Source: Microbacteriaceae bacterium
Lineage (GTDB): Bacteria > Actinomycetota > Actinomycetes > Actinomycetales > Microbacteriaceae
Direction: 5' to 3'
Length of the DNA stretch: 42,898 nucleotides
Assembly (NCBI GenBank): GCA_019639055.1
Contig: JAHBSP010000013.1
Location: forward strand, 1-42,898
The position numbers were made by a program, and so were the translations under genes. This document shows, piece after piece, positions 1 through 8,258 of this stretch. Numbering within the stretch: the stretch's first letter is position 1; each line of letters starts with the position of its first letter. The notes under the pieces are model-generated. The model had not been told where the DNA came from, ran no database searches, and worked only from the letters and a program-made list of their open reading frames with translations.

Positions 1-7
1 CATTTGA

Positions 8-29
8 ACTCCGCTAAAACTGGCGGAGT
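8..29 (-). terminator. Possible terminator hairpin after thrB
   Basis: A perfect 7-bp inverted repeat (ACTCCGC at 8-14, GCGGAGT at 23-29) with an 8-base loop lies 17 bases past the thrB stop codon. Read on the minus strand, the stem is followed by TTCAAATG, so the U tract is poor. It could be a weak intrinsic terminator or a 3'-end stabilising hairpin; the next gene downstream is outside the window. Confidence 0.4.
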
Positions 30-45
30 ATTGAAATCACTGGCG

Positions 46-975
46 CTATGTAGCCTGATCCAGTAGCTCTAGTCTAGCACCTTGAATATCAACAGTTAGC
101 ATTAATGCTTTCCAGCTTCGATCTCCAAAGTCCTTCACAAAGTCTTGTACCGCAACTCTCTCGCTCGGATCTGAGCAAAGCACGAGCACACTCGGGCCTG
201 CACCAGAGACCACCGCAGCAAATCCCTGCTCCCGAAGTTGCTTAATAAGTTCCGAAGTTTCCGGCATTGCAGAAGCGCGGTAATTCTGGTGAAGCTTGTC
301 CTCTGTTCCCTCAAGTAGCAGTTCCGGACTCTGTACAAGAGCGGCCATCAAAAGCACTGAACGAGAAACGTTGAAGATTGCGTCCTGATGAGGAACTGAC
401 TCCGGCTGTAAGCTCCTCGCCAACTTTGTAGACATGGTCTGCTCAGGAACCAGCACAATCGGTGTGATTAGCCGATGAGGCAGGAGCTTCTTGAACTTAG
501 GTCCGTTATCGGTGACCCAAGCAATTGTTAGCCCACCAAAAAGCGCAGGGGCAATATTGTCTGGGTGACCTTCAAGCTCGGTTGCATACCCAAGTAGCTG
601 CTCATCACTGATTTCAGTAATGCCACTTAGGATTCCCCTGGCTGCTACAACTCCGGAAACGATAGCGGCACCGGATGATCCAAGACCGCGTCCGTGAGGG
701 ATGCGGTTGTTAGCAACCAAGCGCAAGCCCGGCGCTTTCACACCAACCTTGTCAAATACATAAAGAATGGATTTGATTACCAGGTTGTTTTCGTCAGTTT
801 CAACCTCACCCGCTCCTGAGCCGGTAATCTCTGCAGAATATTTGCCGTCATCGGTTGGGAAAACTTGAATTTCATCGTAAAGCGACAGTGCCAAACCGAG
901 AGTGTCAAAACCTGGGCCGAGGTTGGCGGTAGTTGCCGGCACTTGCACAAAAACCGCTCTAAATTTTTCGGTCAT
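46..975 (-). CDS. thrB: Homoserine kinase
   Basis: Cytoplasmic GHMP-family kinase that phosphorylates L-homoserine with ATP to O-phosphohomoserine, the step before threonine synthase. At 309 residues it has normal family length. Visible motifs are the N-terminal substrate motif PATTANLGPGFD (13-24), the ATP-binding glycine/serine loop PHGRGLGSSGAA (93-104), the conserved EGHPDN segment (135-140) and the C-terminal GHMP motif SGAGPSVL (257-264). It starts with ATG two bases after the thrC stop and is the last gene of the argS-lysA-hom-thrC-thrB operon, so its translation is probably coupled to thrC. Threonine feedback control is usual for the family but cannot be read from the sequence. Confidence 0.96.
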   Translation of the reverse strand: MTEKFRAVFVQVPATTANLGPGFDTLGLALSLYDEIQVFPTDDGKYSAEITGSGAGEVETDENNLVIKSILYVFDKVGVKAPGLRLVANNRIPHGRGLGSSGAAIVSGVVAARGILSGITEISDEQLLGYATELEGHPDNIAPALFGGLTIAWVTDNGPKFKKLLPHRLITPIVLVPEQTMSTKLARSLQPESVPHQDAIFNVSRSVLLMAALVQSPELLLEGTEDKLHQNYRASAMPETSELIKQLREQGFAAVVSGAGPSVLVLCSDPSERVAVQDFVKDFGDRSWKALMLTVDIQGARLELLDQAT

Positions 976-977
976 GC

Positions 978-2048
978 TTATTTCTCCAACTGCAATTCGG
1001 CGGCAACTGCTTCAACAGTTGAATCCACAACCACCGGCTTTTCTTTAGAACCGTCTTCCTTGACTAGACCCCAATCAGGGTCTTTCAGGCCGTGACCCGT
1101 TACGGTGATAACCACCACTGAACCTTTAGGAATCTCACCCTTAGCGCTCTGTTCCAATAGCCCAGCGACACCGATAGCACTAGCTGGCTCCACGAAAATT
1201 CCAGTATTACTTGCTAGTAAGCGTTGAGCAGCCAGAATGTCTGCATCGCTGATAGCTCCAAAATAACCGTTGGTTTTTTCATGAGCGGTGATTGCTAGGT
1301 TCCATGATGCCGGGTTACCGATACGAATAGCGGTAGCCACGGTGTCTGGATTCTTCACAACCTCGCCCACAATTAGTGGTGCACTTCCTGCCGCCTGGAA
1401 TCCGAACATCCGCGGAAGCTTGGTGGTTACACCTCGCTCAAGTTCTTCCGAATAGCCACGAGTGTATGCTGTGTAGTTTCCGGCATTTCCCACTGGTAGT
1501 AGGTGAAAATCTGGGGCGTCTCCAAGCACTTCTACCACTTCAAAGCTGGCGGTTTTTTGCCCTTCAATACGGTCATTGTTTACCGAGTTCACCAAATGTA
1601 CCGGGTAATTCTCGGCTAAGTCTCTTGCAATATCGAGACAGTCATCGAAGTTGCCACGAATTTGGATCAGCTTGCCACCGTGGACAACCGCTTGCGAAAG
1701 TTTACCCATAGCAATCTTGCCCTCTGGTACAAGCACGGCAGCAATAATCCCTGCTTTGGCAGCGTATGCGGATGCGCTTGCACTGGTGTTTCCGGTGGAT
1801 GCGCAAATCACCGCTTTAGCGCCGTGCTCAATTCCTTTAGAAATCGCCATGGTCATTCCGCGGTCTTTGAATGAACCGGTTGGGTTCATCCCCTCGACCT
1901 TTATATAGACCTCTGAGCCGGTCTTTTTACTGAGTGCTTCAGACTTGATTAACGGGGTTCCGCCTTCACCGAGTGTAATTATCGGGGTTGCGCTGGAAAC
2001 GTCTAGTCGGTCTGCATATTCGATGATTACACCGCGCCACTGCGCCAT
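978..2048 (-). CDS. thrC: Threonine synthase
   Basis: PLP-dependent lyase that converts O-phosphohomoserine and water to L-threonine and phosphate. The 356-residue protein is of the short actinobacterial/Bacillus type. The PLP lysine is K61 in the motif NPTGSFKDRG (55-64), and GEGGTPL (28-34) is the N-terminal family signature; a glycine/asparagine-rich phosphate-binding stretch (VGNAGNYTAY) lies in the middle. The start ATG directly abuts the hom stop codon, with no intergenic base, and thrB follows two bases after its own stop. The arrangement puts all three threonine-specific enzymes on one transcript. Confidence 0.96.
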   Translation of the reverse strand: MAQWRGVIIEYADRLDVSSATPIITLGEGGTPLIKSEALSKKTGSEVYIKVEGMNPTGSFKDRGMTMAISKGIEHGAKAVICASTGNTSASASAYAAKAGIIAAVLVPEGKIAMGKLSQAVVHGGKLIQIRGNFDDCLDIARDLAENYPVHLVNSVNNDRIEGQKTASFEVVEVLGDAPDFHLLPVGNAGNYTAYTRGYSEELERGVTTKLPRMFGFQAAGSAPLIVGEVVKNPDTVATAIRIGNPASWNLAITAHEKTNGYFGAISDADILAAQRLLASNTGIFVEPASAIGVAGLLEQSAKGEIPKGSVVVITVTGHGLKDPDWGLVKEDGSKEKPVVVDSTVEAVAAELQLEK

Positions 2049-3347
2049 TTATGCCTCAACTCTCGTCACTGATGTGACTTCAAAAACTGAATCGGAATTA
2101 GTAAGTTCTGTAACTGCCGCACGCATGCTTGCCTCTTGGGCTCTGTGCGTGCCGATGATGATAGTCGCCCTGCTCGGGTTAGCTGAGGCTGACTGGTTCA
2201 AAGTTGCAACTGAAATCCCCTTATCGGAGAGAATTCTTGCAATTGAGGCTAACACGCCAGGGGCATCTGTTACCTCAATTCTGACTAAATATTTCGTCTC
2301 AATTTCGGCAATATTCAGGATGTCTAAGCGCTGATCCCAAGTAGAAACCAGGCCGGGTCCGCCCAAAACTCTGCGTCTTGCGGCGGTAACTAAATCACCG
2401 AGCACGGCAGCGGCAGTAGGAACTCCACCAGCACCTGCGCCATAAAACATCAGGTCGCCAGAAAATTCTGCATGCACGAATACCGCGTTATTACCACCGT
2501 GAACCGCAGCCAGCGGGTGGTCTGCTGGAATCAATGCCGGATGCACCCTGGCGCTTACTCGCTCCTGGCCATCCTCCTCGATACGGTCGGCTATTGCCAA
2601 AAGCTTCACTACATATCCGTTGCTTTTTGCGTCAGCGATAAGTTCTGAAGTGACGCCGGTAATACCCTCGCGGTAAACATCCTCAGGAGTAACGAGCGTA
2701 TGGAATGCAAGGCTTGCCAAAAGGGCTGCCTTCTGTGCTGCGTCGTAGCCTTCAATATCTAGGGTTGGGTCTGCCTCCAAGAAGCCCAGCTCCCTAGCCT
2801 CCGCCATCGCGGATTCTAGCGAGGTGCCGAAGCGATCCATCTGGTCAAGAATAAAGTTAGTGGAGCCGTTGACAATTCCGAGCACGCGTTGGAGTCGATC
2901 CCCCGCGAAACTCTCTTGCAGCGGCCGCACAATCGGGATAGCGGCAGCCACAGCGGCTTCAAAATAAAGCTGTGCGCCCACACGCTCTGCAACATCGAAG
3001 AGTTCGTTGCCTGCTTCAGAAAGTAGCGCTTTGTTAGCTGTTACGACATCCGCACCGGTGCGTAGCGCGGTAAGCAGATATTCTTTCGCAGTTTCAATAC
3101 CGCCCATAAGCTCTACCACAATGTCTGAGGAGTGAATTAGCGCATCTGCCTCAGTGGTCAATAATTCTGCAGGGATGTCTGAATCGCGCTTGGCATTCAC
3201 GTCACGCACCAGCACACCAGCTAGTTCCAGCGGCGACCCCACACGCTCGGCAAGCTCTTCAGCATGTTCGTGCATGAGTCTTGCTACTTGAGAACCGACA
3301 GAACCAGCACCTAAAAGTGCGACACGAATTGGCCTAGCCTCAGCCAT
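2049..3347 (-). CDS. hom: Homoserine dehydrogenase with C-terminal ACT domain
   Basis: NAD(P)-dependent enzyme that reduces aspartate-4-semialdehyde to homoserine, the branch point between lysine and threonine/methionine synthesis. The N-terminal Rossmann fold shows the dinucleotide loop GAGSVG (13-18); the catalytic domain occupies the middle; the last roughly 80 residues (353-432) form an ACT domain beginning with RIEVTDAPGVLASIA, which in this family binds threonine for feedback inhibition. Its length of 432 residues is normal. The ATG has a strong ribosome binding site (GGAGG five bases upstream), and the gene overlaps the lysA 3' end by 8 bases, indicating coupled translation. Confidence 0.96.
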   Translation of the reverse strand: MAEARPIRVALLGAGSVGSQVARLMHEHAEELAERVGSPLELAGVLVRDVNAKRDSDIPAELLTTEADALIHSSDIVVELMGGIETAKEYLLTALRTGADVVTANKALLSEAGNELFDVAERVGAQLYFEAAVAAAIPIVRPLQESFAGDRLQRVLGIVNGSTNFILDQMDRFGTSLESAMAEARELGFLEADPTLDIEGYDAAQKAALLASLAFHTLVTPEDVYREGITGVTSELIADAKSNGYVVKLLAIADRIEEDGQERVSARVHPALIPADHPLAAVHGGNNAVFVHAEFSGDLMFYGAGAGGVPTAAAVLGDLVTAARRRVLGGPGLVSTWDQRLDILNIAEIETKYLVRIEVTDAPGVLASIARILSDKGISVATLNQSASANPSRATIIIGTHRAQEASMRAAVTELTNSDSVFEVTSVTRVEA

Positions 3348-4743
3348 TGATGCCTCCGTCTCTTCTCAGCAAATCTTCCTCGGTTTCTCTCGTCAACAGC
3401 ACGGTTTCTTCTTTAGCGCCTACAGCCACGGTAGCAGGGCGCTCTAGGTAGTTGTAATTACTTGAAAGCGAAACACAGTATGCACCGGTGGATGCGATGG
3501 TCAGGATATCTCCCTCTGCAATATCTGCGGGCAGGTAGCAATCGTGCACAACAATGTCTCCAGATTCGCAGTGCTTACCAACCACGCGGCTAAGCACATA
3601 GCCTGCATCGCCGGTGCGAGCGTTCGCAATAACCGAATAGTTTGCCCCGTAGAGAGCCGGGCGGAGGTTATCGCTCATGCCACCGTCAATTGCGACGTAG
3701 CGGCGGATAGCAGTGCCGTTATCTAACTGCACTTCGACATCTTTAATAGTTCCCACAGTGTAGAGGGCGACTCCTGCCTGAGCGGTGATTGCCCTCCCAG
3801 GCTCAAAAGCGAGCGCAGGAGGTTTGATACCCAGTTCTTCACAGCGTTTTGCAACAGCGTTCATAATCCCCGCCGCCATTTCTTCGAGCGGAATAGGAGT
3901 GTCCGATTCGACATACTTCACGCCAAAACCACCACCGAGGTTGAGCTCAGGAACGTCGTATTTTTTGAGTAGCCTGGCATGGATATCCAGAAGTCGGTTC
4001 GCAGACTCTTGGAAACCTTCTGGTGCGTAAATTTGTGAGCCGATGTGCGCGTGCATCCCGAGAAAGTCCAAACTCTCGTAGCCGGCAATCTTGTCAACGA
4101 GTGTCTCGGCATCGCTCATCGCTACACCGAACTTTTGATCCTCACGCGCTGTCGCCAAATATTCGTGGGTGTGAGCATGCACGCCTGTGTTTATACGAAG
4201 GCGCACTTGCTGGTGCCTACCCAACTCTGCCGCAATTCGCGCCACAAGATGCAGTTCCGGTTCGGAGTCGATTACGATAACGCCGATACCCGCACTGATT
4301 GCTTTCCTAATTTCGTACTCTGATTTGTTGTTGCCGTGTAGTCCAATGCTGCTCGGATCAACTCCAGCTGCGAGCGCTACAGCCAGTTCTCCTGCAGAGC
4401 AGACGTCCACTGATAGGCCAAGCTCAACCATCCAGCGCACAAACTGGGCGGAAAGGAATGCTTTACCCGCGTAATAAATATGCGCGGTGGTACCGATTTT
4501 TGCCGCAGCTTCCTCGAAAATGCGTTTCACATCCGTAGCCTGCTGGAGCAGGAAATCCTGATCGTATAGGTAAAGCGGTGTGGAGTATTTGATGGCAAGT
4601 TCGGTTACTGGCGTGCCTGCGAGAGTGATTCTGGCATAGGTGCCGCGCTTCAGGTTCCGTGGCCAAATTTCTGGGTCGAGTGAAGGATCGTTGGTGGTAC
4701 CTACCGGCACACTCAACCATTCTGGGGCTAGAGGGTTACGCAA
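3340..4743 (-). CDS. lysA: Diaminopimelate decarboxylase
   Basis: PLP-dependent fold-type III enzyme that decarboxylates meso-diaminopimelate to L-lysine, the last step of lysine synthesis. The 467-residue protein has the PLP lysine at K94 (YYAGKAFL), the HIGSQI motif of the barrel, the phosphate-binding glycine stretch GGGFGVKY, and the C-terminal active-site cysteine region CESGDIV. The start is a TTG one base after the argS stop; the resulting N-terminus (MRNPLAPEWL) is what I expect for actinobacterial LysA, and GGAG lies about 10 bases upstream. It overlaps hom by 8 bases, linking lysine and threonine synthesis on one transcript. Confidence 0.95.
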   Translation of the reverse strand: MRNPLAPEWLSVPVGTTNDPSLDPEIWPRNLKRGTYARITLAGTPVTELAIKYSTPLYLYDQDFLLQQATDVKRIFEEAAAKIGTTAHIYYAGKAFLSAQFVRWMVELGLSVDVCSAGELAVALAAGVDPSSIGLHGNNKSEYEIRKAISAGIGVIVIDSEPELHLVARIAAELGRHQQVRLRINTGVHAHTHEYLATAREDQKFGVAMSDAETLVDKIAGYESLDFLGMHAHIGSQIYAPEGFQESANRLLDIHARLLKKYDVPELNLGGGFGVKYVESDTPIPLEEMAAGIMNAVAKRCEELGIKPPALAFEPGRAITAQAGVALYTVGTIKDVEVQLDNGTAIRRYVAIDGGMSDNLRPALYGANYSVIANARTGDAGYVLSRVVGKHCESGDIVVHDCYLPADIAEGDILTIASTGAYCVSLSSNYNYLERPATVAVGAKEETVLLTRETEEDLLRRDGGING

Positions 4744-4744
4744 G

Positions 4745-6400
4745 CTACATCTTCTCCGGTGCGCTCACGCCTAGTAAATTCAGGCCGTTCTTGAGTACCT
4801 GTCCGGCAGCGCTGTTGAGGACGAGGCGAGAATGATGCACCGACTCGATCGGTTCGGCACTGCTTGGAACAACGCGGGTGGCGTCATACCAGCGGTGGTA
4901 TGCACCTGCCAACTGCTCAAGGTACCGAGCAATTCGATGAGGCTCGCGCCATTTCGCGGCAATTTCCACAATCAGCGGATACTGCTGTAATTCACCGAGG
5001 AGCGCGTTCTCTGTTTCGTGGTTCAGTGTTTCTGGCGAGAAAAGACTGCCATCAATACCTGATTCTTGGGCCTTTCTAGCAACGGCATTGGTGCGGGCAT
5101 GCGCATACTGCACATAAAAGACCGGGTTCTCATTGGAATTGCTGGTGAGGGTGTCAGCGTCTAGATCAATTGGTGAATCTGCCGGGTAGCGCGCTAGCCA
5201 ATATCGGAGTGAATCAACTCCGATATCGTCGATAGCGTCCTTCATTTCGACGATGTTTCCGGCACGCTTGGAGAGACGAGAGCCGCGGAGGGTGACCAGC
5301 TGTCCGACTATGCAGGAAAGATCAGTGTTTGGGTCATCCCCGGCAGCACCGGCTATCGCTTTTAGTCTGTGCACGTAGCCGTGATGGTCAGCGCCGAGTA
5401 GGTAAATTTTCTCGCTGTATCCGCGCGCTTTTTTGTCTAGGTAGTAGGCGGCATCGGCTGCGAAGTAAGTGTAAATTCCGTTGCCCCTGGTGATTACCCG
5501 ATCTTTATCGTCACCGAAGTCTGTGGTGCGCACCCAGGTGGCGCCGTCTTCTTCAAAAACGTGTCCCTGCTCTCGCAGTGTTTCGACCGCTTCAGAAATT
5601 TTGGAGTTACCGGAAGCATCTTTCGCATGCAGCGTTCGCTCTGAGAACCAGACATCGAACCTAGCTCGGAAATCACCCAAAACTTTTTGCAGGTCGCCCA
5701 GTTGTAGCGCGTATCCAGATTCACGAGCAGCAATTATCGCTTCTTCGCGAGGAAGAGCTGCGAGGTCTGTCCCGGCGTTTTTGATTCGATTCGCAAGGTC
5801 AGTTACATACTCACCCTTGTATCCGCCCTCTGGAGCATCCTCACCCAGGGTGGCAGCGAGAATGGATTCTCCAAAAAGATCCATCTGCTTGCCAGCATCG
5901 TTGATGTAAAACTCGGTGGTGACATCTGCGCCACTAGCCTCTAGAACTCTCGCGATTGAGTCGCCGAGTGCTGCCCAACGAGCGTGGCCAATGTGCATAG
6001 GGCCGGTTGGGTTCGCGGAAACATACTCCACATTTATGCGCTTTGAGGAATTTATTTGTAATGTTCCATAGTCGCTTCCAGCATCGACAATTTGTTTCGC
6101 TACCGCTCCCAAATTGGATGCGTCAAGCCGAATATTAATAAAGCCCGGCCCTGCGACACTCGCTTCTTCAACCCCCGGGATGCCCGAAAAGAGTTCCGCA
6201 AGCTTCCCACCAAGATCGCGCGGATTTGTGCCGATGCTTCCGGCAATTTTGAGTGCGATCGTGGTTGCCCAGTCGCCGTGATCCCGAGATTTTGGGCGCT
6301 CTAGCGCAATTTCTTCAAGCTGAATTTCAGTGTGACCGTTTTCGGTCAACCACTGCTGAGTTTTTTCGAGAAGAATCTGGGAAAGTTCGCTAGGGGTCAC
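4745..6400 (-). CDS. argS: Arginyl-tRNA synthetase
   Basis: Class I aminoacyl-tRNA synthetase that charges tRNA-Arg. The N-terminal additional domain (about 1-110) is followed by the catalytic Rossmann core with the HIGH motif (136-139, in PTGPMHIGHA) and a KMSKS equivalent in GSRLSKRAGN; the C-terminal DALR anticodon-binding domain ends the 551-residue protein. The start is GTG at 6398-6400. There is no clear Shine-Dalgarno sequence, but a TAGTCT -10 box lies eight bases upstream, so the mRNA may be leaderless. It is the first gene of the operon with lysA, hom, thrC and thrB, and is divergent from a tRNA-Arg gene 56 bases away. Confidence 0.96.
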   Translation of the reverse strand: MTPSELSQILLEKTQQWLTENGHTEIQLEEIALERPKSRDHGDWATTIALKIAGSIGTNPRDLGGKLAELFSGIPGVEEASVAGPGFINIRLDASNLGAVAKQIVDAGSDYGTLQINSSKRINVEYVSANPTGPMHIGHARWAALGDSIARVLEASGADVTTEFYINDAGKQMDLFGESILAATLGEDAPEGGYKGEYVTDLANRIKNAGTDLAALPREEAIIAARESGYALQLGDLQKVLGDFRARFDVWFSERTLHAKDASGNSKISEAVETLREQGHVFEEDGATWVRTTDFGDDKDRVITRGNGIYTYFAADAAYYLDKKARGYSEKIYLLGADHHGYVHRLKAIAGAAGDDPNTDLSCIVGQLVTLRGSRLSKRAGNIVEMKDAIDDIGVDSLRYWLARYPADSPIDLDADTLTSNSNENPVFYVQYAHARTNAVARKAQESGIDGSLFSPETLNHETENALLGELQQYPLIVEIAAKWREPHRIARYLEQLAGAYHRWYDATRVVPSSAEPIESVHHSRLVLNSAAGQVLKNGLNLLGVSAPEKM

Positions 6401-6408
6401 AACATTTA

Positions 6409-6414
6409 AGACTA
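6409..6414 (-). promoter_or_regulatory. Putative -10 box of the argS operon
   Basis: On the minus strand the hexamer TAGTCT lies eight bases before the argS GTG. It fits the actinobacterial TANNNT -10 consensus, and no purine-rich ribosome binding site is present between the two, so transcription probably starts at or next to the start codon. No convincing -35 element was found. Confidence 0.4.
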
Positions 6415-6443
6415 CCGTCTTACCAGAGTGGGGATAGTACTGT

Positions 6444-6449
6444 TACAGT
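6444..6449 (+). promoter_or_regulatory. Putative -10 box of tRNA-Arg
   Basis: TACAGT lies seven bases before the first base of the mature tRNA, on the opposite strand to the argS promoter candidate. Position and TANNNT form fit a -10 element. The two promoters would be back to back within about 56 bases. No clear -35 box was seen. Confidence 0.35.
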
Positions 6450-6456
6450 TATTTGT

Positions 6457-6529
6457 GCCTCCGTAGCTCAGAGGATAGAGCATTGGCTTCCGGTGCCAAG
6501 GGTCGCAGGTTCGATTCCTGTCGGAGGCG
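6457..6529 (+). tRNA. tRNA-Arg (anticodon CCG)
   Basis: A 73-base cloverleaf can be folded by hand. The acceptor stem GCCTCCG pairs with CGGAGGC (6522-6528) and G6529 is the discriminator. The D stem is GCTC/GAGC, the anticodon stem is TTGGC/GCCAA with loop TTCCGGT and anticodon CCG at 6490-6492, and the T arm is GCAGG-TTCGATT-CCTGT with one G-T pair. It reads the arginine codon CGG. The 3' CCA is not encoded. A T-rich stretch (about 6533-6545) follows. It sits head to head with argS, the enzyme that charges it. Confidence 0.95.
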
Positions 6530-6630
6530 CGATTATATTTTTACTTTCAGCACGCTCCCCCTATAGCTAGTGCGGTAATAAACACTAACTAAGAGTCAAG
6601 AAACCTTACATTGCTACAGATATGCCAAAA

Positions 6631-6669
6631 GCCTCAGCAACAGCTCTGGCTGGAAAGCATCCTTGAGGC
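6631..6669 (-). terminator. Possible terminator after the DUF3817 gene
   Basis: GCCTCA (6631-6636) and TGAGGC (6664-6669) form a 6-bp stem around a 27-base loop that can itself fold (CAGC/GCTG). On the minus strand the stem is followed by TTTTGG, and on the plus strand by GTTTCTATTT, so it may act in both directions. It lies 16 bases past the stop of the minus-strand membrane-protein gene. Apart from this, the 155-base gap 6530-6684 holds nothing I can name. Confidence 0.4.
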
Positions 6670-6684
6670 GTTTCTATTTAGCTA

Positions 6685-7143
6685 CTAGCTTTTAGGAATT
6701 GGTGGCCCCAGCCACAAAAGGGTAACGAAGAGCGCTACTACAAATAGCAACAGCAGCACTACTGCAAGCGCCAAGTGACGTAGCACCCAAGCCTGAACAG
6801 TCTCAACAAATCCCACCGGCTTATCCCCACCGGGAGCCAACCGCCAATTTCCCTCCAGTAAGCCGCGCTTATCTACATACATTTCAAAAGGAACCGTTGC
6901 AAAAGGCACAATCGCTAGCAGTAATCCGGTAAGTCCTAGTGAGAACTTCCATTTCTGATTCACCCAAACGAATACTGTTGAGGTTGAGTAGCAGAGGAAG
7001 ATGAATCCGTGAATTCCCCCGGCTACAGGAACAATATTTGTGACATCCATCACCCGCAAAATAATTGCTGTTATAAGTCCTGCCCAGGTGAACATCTCCA
7101 AGAGGGCAAAAGTACGAAATAGAATCCGTGGGCTAATTTTCAT
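6685..7143 (-). CDS. DUF3817 family integral membrane protein
   Basis: A 152-residue membrane protein of unknown biochemical role, recognised as DUF3817 from its overall pattern: an N-terminal RTFALLEMFTWAGL segment, an internal glycine-histidine pair (GGIHGFIFL) in a membrane helix, and a final hydrophobic helix. About four membrane segments are visible (roughly residues 10-30, 38-60, 66-88 and 124-146). The region between the last two carries charged residues and a GNWRLAPGGD stretch. ATG at 7143 is preceded by AGGA five bases upstream. The gene stands alone on the minus strand between tRNA-Arg and the DUF2249 gene, and I see no firm link to either. Confidence 0.75.
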   Translation of the reverse strand: MKISPRILFRTFALLEMFTWAGLITAIILRVMDVTNIVPVAGGIHGFIFLCYSTSTVFVWVNQKWKFSLGLTGLLLAIVPFATVPFEMYVDKRGLLEGNWRLAPGGDKPVGFVETVQAWVLRHLALAVVLLLLFVVALFVTLLWLGPPIPKS

Positions 7144-7223
7144 TTTTTCCTAAAAGATCAAGACGATGAACTCAGCTTATCAAGAAGCCTCACTAAACTT
7201 ACTGCACTAAATATGGAAACTCT

Positions 7224-7529
7224 TTATGCAACTCTACGGATAAGTATGCGCCAGCGTTCAGGTCCCTGATCTAGATACTTGGTGTTGTAGGTATCTCCGT
7301 GACGCTGTTTTAGTTGCATCAACAGTGGTACAGGGTCGTGTGTGGCAGAAATTACCATTGCCCTACCTTTAGCAATGGAGTCGATAGCACCGAAAATTGC
7401 TGCGTGACGCACTGCATGTGGAATTTGCTGCACATCCATTTCTGGGAGATCCTCGTCATGCTCACCACAGGTACACCCTGCGGTAGACGACTGGAACTCG
7501 GCCTCTTCCTTTGAATGATGAATTTCCAT
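7224..7529 (-). CDS. DUF2249 domain protein
   Basis: A 101-residue soluble protein of the DUF2249 family, whose members often occur beside denitrification, NO-response and hemerythrin genes; their biochemical function is not settled. Seen here are the MDVQQIPHAVRHAAIF start of the domain, the central ATHDPVPLLMQL segment and the C-terminal GPERWRILIRR signature. The first 25 residues form an acidic tail with a CTCGEH cysteine cluster (two Cys and one His), which could bind metal; that is inference. The ATG has a clear AGGAG six bases upstream. It is divergent from the regulator-NnrS-like-NirK operon, with 54 bases between the start codons, and probably shares its control. Confidence 0.75.
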   Translation of the reverse strand: MEIHHSKEEAEFQSSTAGCTCGEHDEDLPEMDVQQIPHAVRHAAIFGAIDSIAKGRAMVISATHDPVPLLMQLKQRHGDTYNTKYLDQGPERWRILIRRVA

Positions 7530-7570
7530 AACTAACTCCTAACTAGCTTCTAAATCATAATTTATTTTAT

Positions 7571-7576
7571 TACAAT
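7571..7576 (+). promoter_or_regulatory. Putative -10 box of the regulator-nir operon
   Basis: TACAAT lies seven bases before the GTG start at 7584, with a weak TTCTAA in -35 position (7548-7553, 17-base spacer). No Shine-Dalgarno sequence is present, so the transcript is probably leaderless. The whole 54-base divergent gap (7530-7583) is AT-rich and is the likely binding site of the adjacent regulator. Confidence 0.45.
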
Positions 7577-7583
7577 TAACTCC

Positions 7584-8258
7584 GTGGAAAATAAATTTGC
7601 AAAATCGAGTAAGAATGAGCGAAAGAGGCGTAGACGCTCATCCAGCGGTAGGTTACATTCATCCACTAGAGAATATTTACTGGTCGAGATCGAGTCTCGT
7701 GAATCAATCACCACAGCGGAACTGGTGCAAATTTCAGGACTTCACGAAAACACTATCCGCGGACACTTAGAGGCGCTCTACGCCGACGGCTATATAAATC
7801 GTAGCCAACTACCTCCAAACGGTAAGGGTAGACCCTCAATAGTTTGGGCAGCTAACAAGACCGAAACCGAAGACCTTTATAAAGAGCTAACTAACACTCT
7901 TCTCGATGCACTTCTGAACGACAAGCCTAAACCTGCAAGAAATGCACATAAAGCAGGGGAAAAATGGGGAGCGAAAATTGCTTTCGAAATCTCCAAAAAC
8001 TCCACCAGAACGGATCCGCGAGCCCTAGTAATCGAAGCAATGCGACAGCAAGGATTCAATCCAGAAGATATTGGTGAAGAAATCCTGCTTCGAAAATGCC
8101 CACTAATTTCCGCCGCTCATAAATCAGATGTAGTCTGCGCAATCCACGAAGGAATGATTTCTGGAATCGCCAATTCGAGTGGGAAAAAAATCCGCGCAAA
8201 GCTGACACCGTTTGAGTTTCCTGGCGCCTGCGCACTAAGACTTGTGGCTGCCTCATGA
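7584..8258 (+). CDS. SufR-like HTH regulator with cysteine motif
   Basis: A 224-residue transcriptional regulator of the COG2345/SufR type. After a basic N-terminal tail (KRRRRSS, 14-20), a winged helix-turn-helix occupies about 27-90 (ITTAELVQISGLHENTIRGH is the recognition region). The C-terminal half keeps the family pattern around C172 (LRKCPL), C185 (VVCAIHEG) and C216 (GACALRL). The C-x12-C spacing matches that of SufR, in which these cysteines hold an Fe-S cluster; the canonical four-cysteine set is reduced to three here. An Fe-S cluster sensing NO or redox state would fit the nitrite reductase context but is inference. The stop overlaps the next gene's ATG (ATGA), so the two are translationally coupled. 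Confidence 0.75.
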   Translation: MENKFAKSSKNERKRRRRSSSGRLHSSTREYLLVEIESRESITTAELVQISGLHENTIRGHLEALYADGYINRSQLPPNGKGRPSIVWAANKTETEDLYKELTNTLLDALLNDKPKPARNAHKAGEKWGAKIAFEISKNSTRTDPRALVIEAMRQQGFNPEDIGEEILLRKCPLISAAHKSDVVCAIHEGMISGIANSSGKKIRAKLTPFEFPGACALRLVAAS

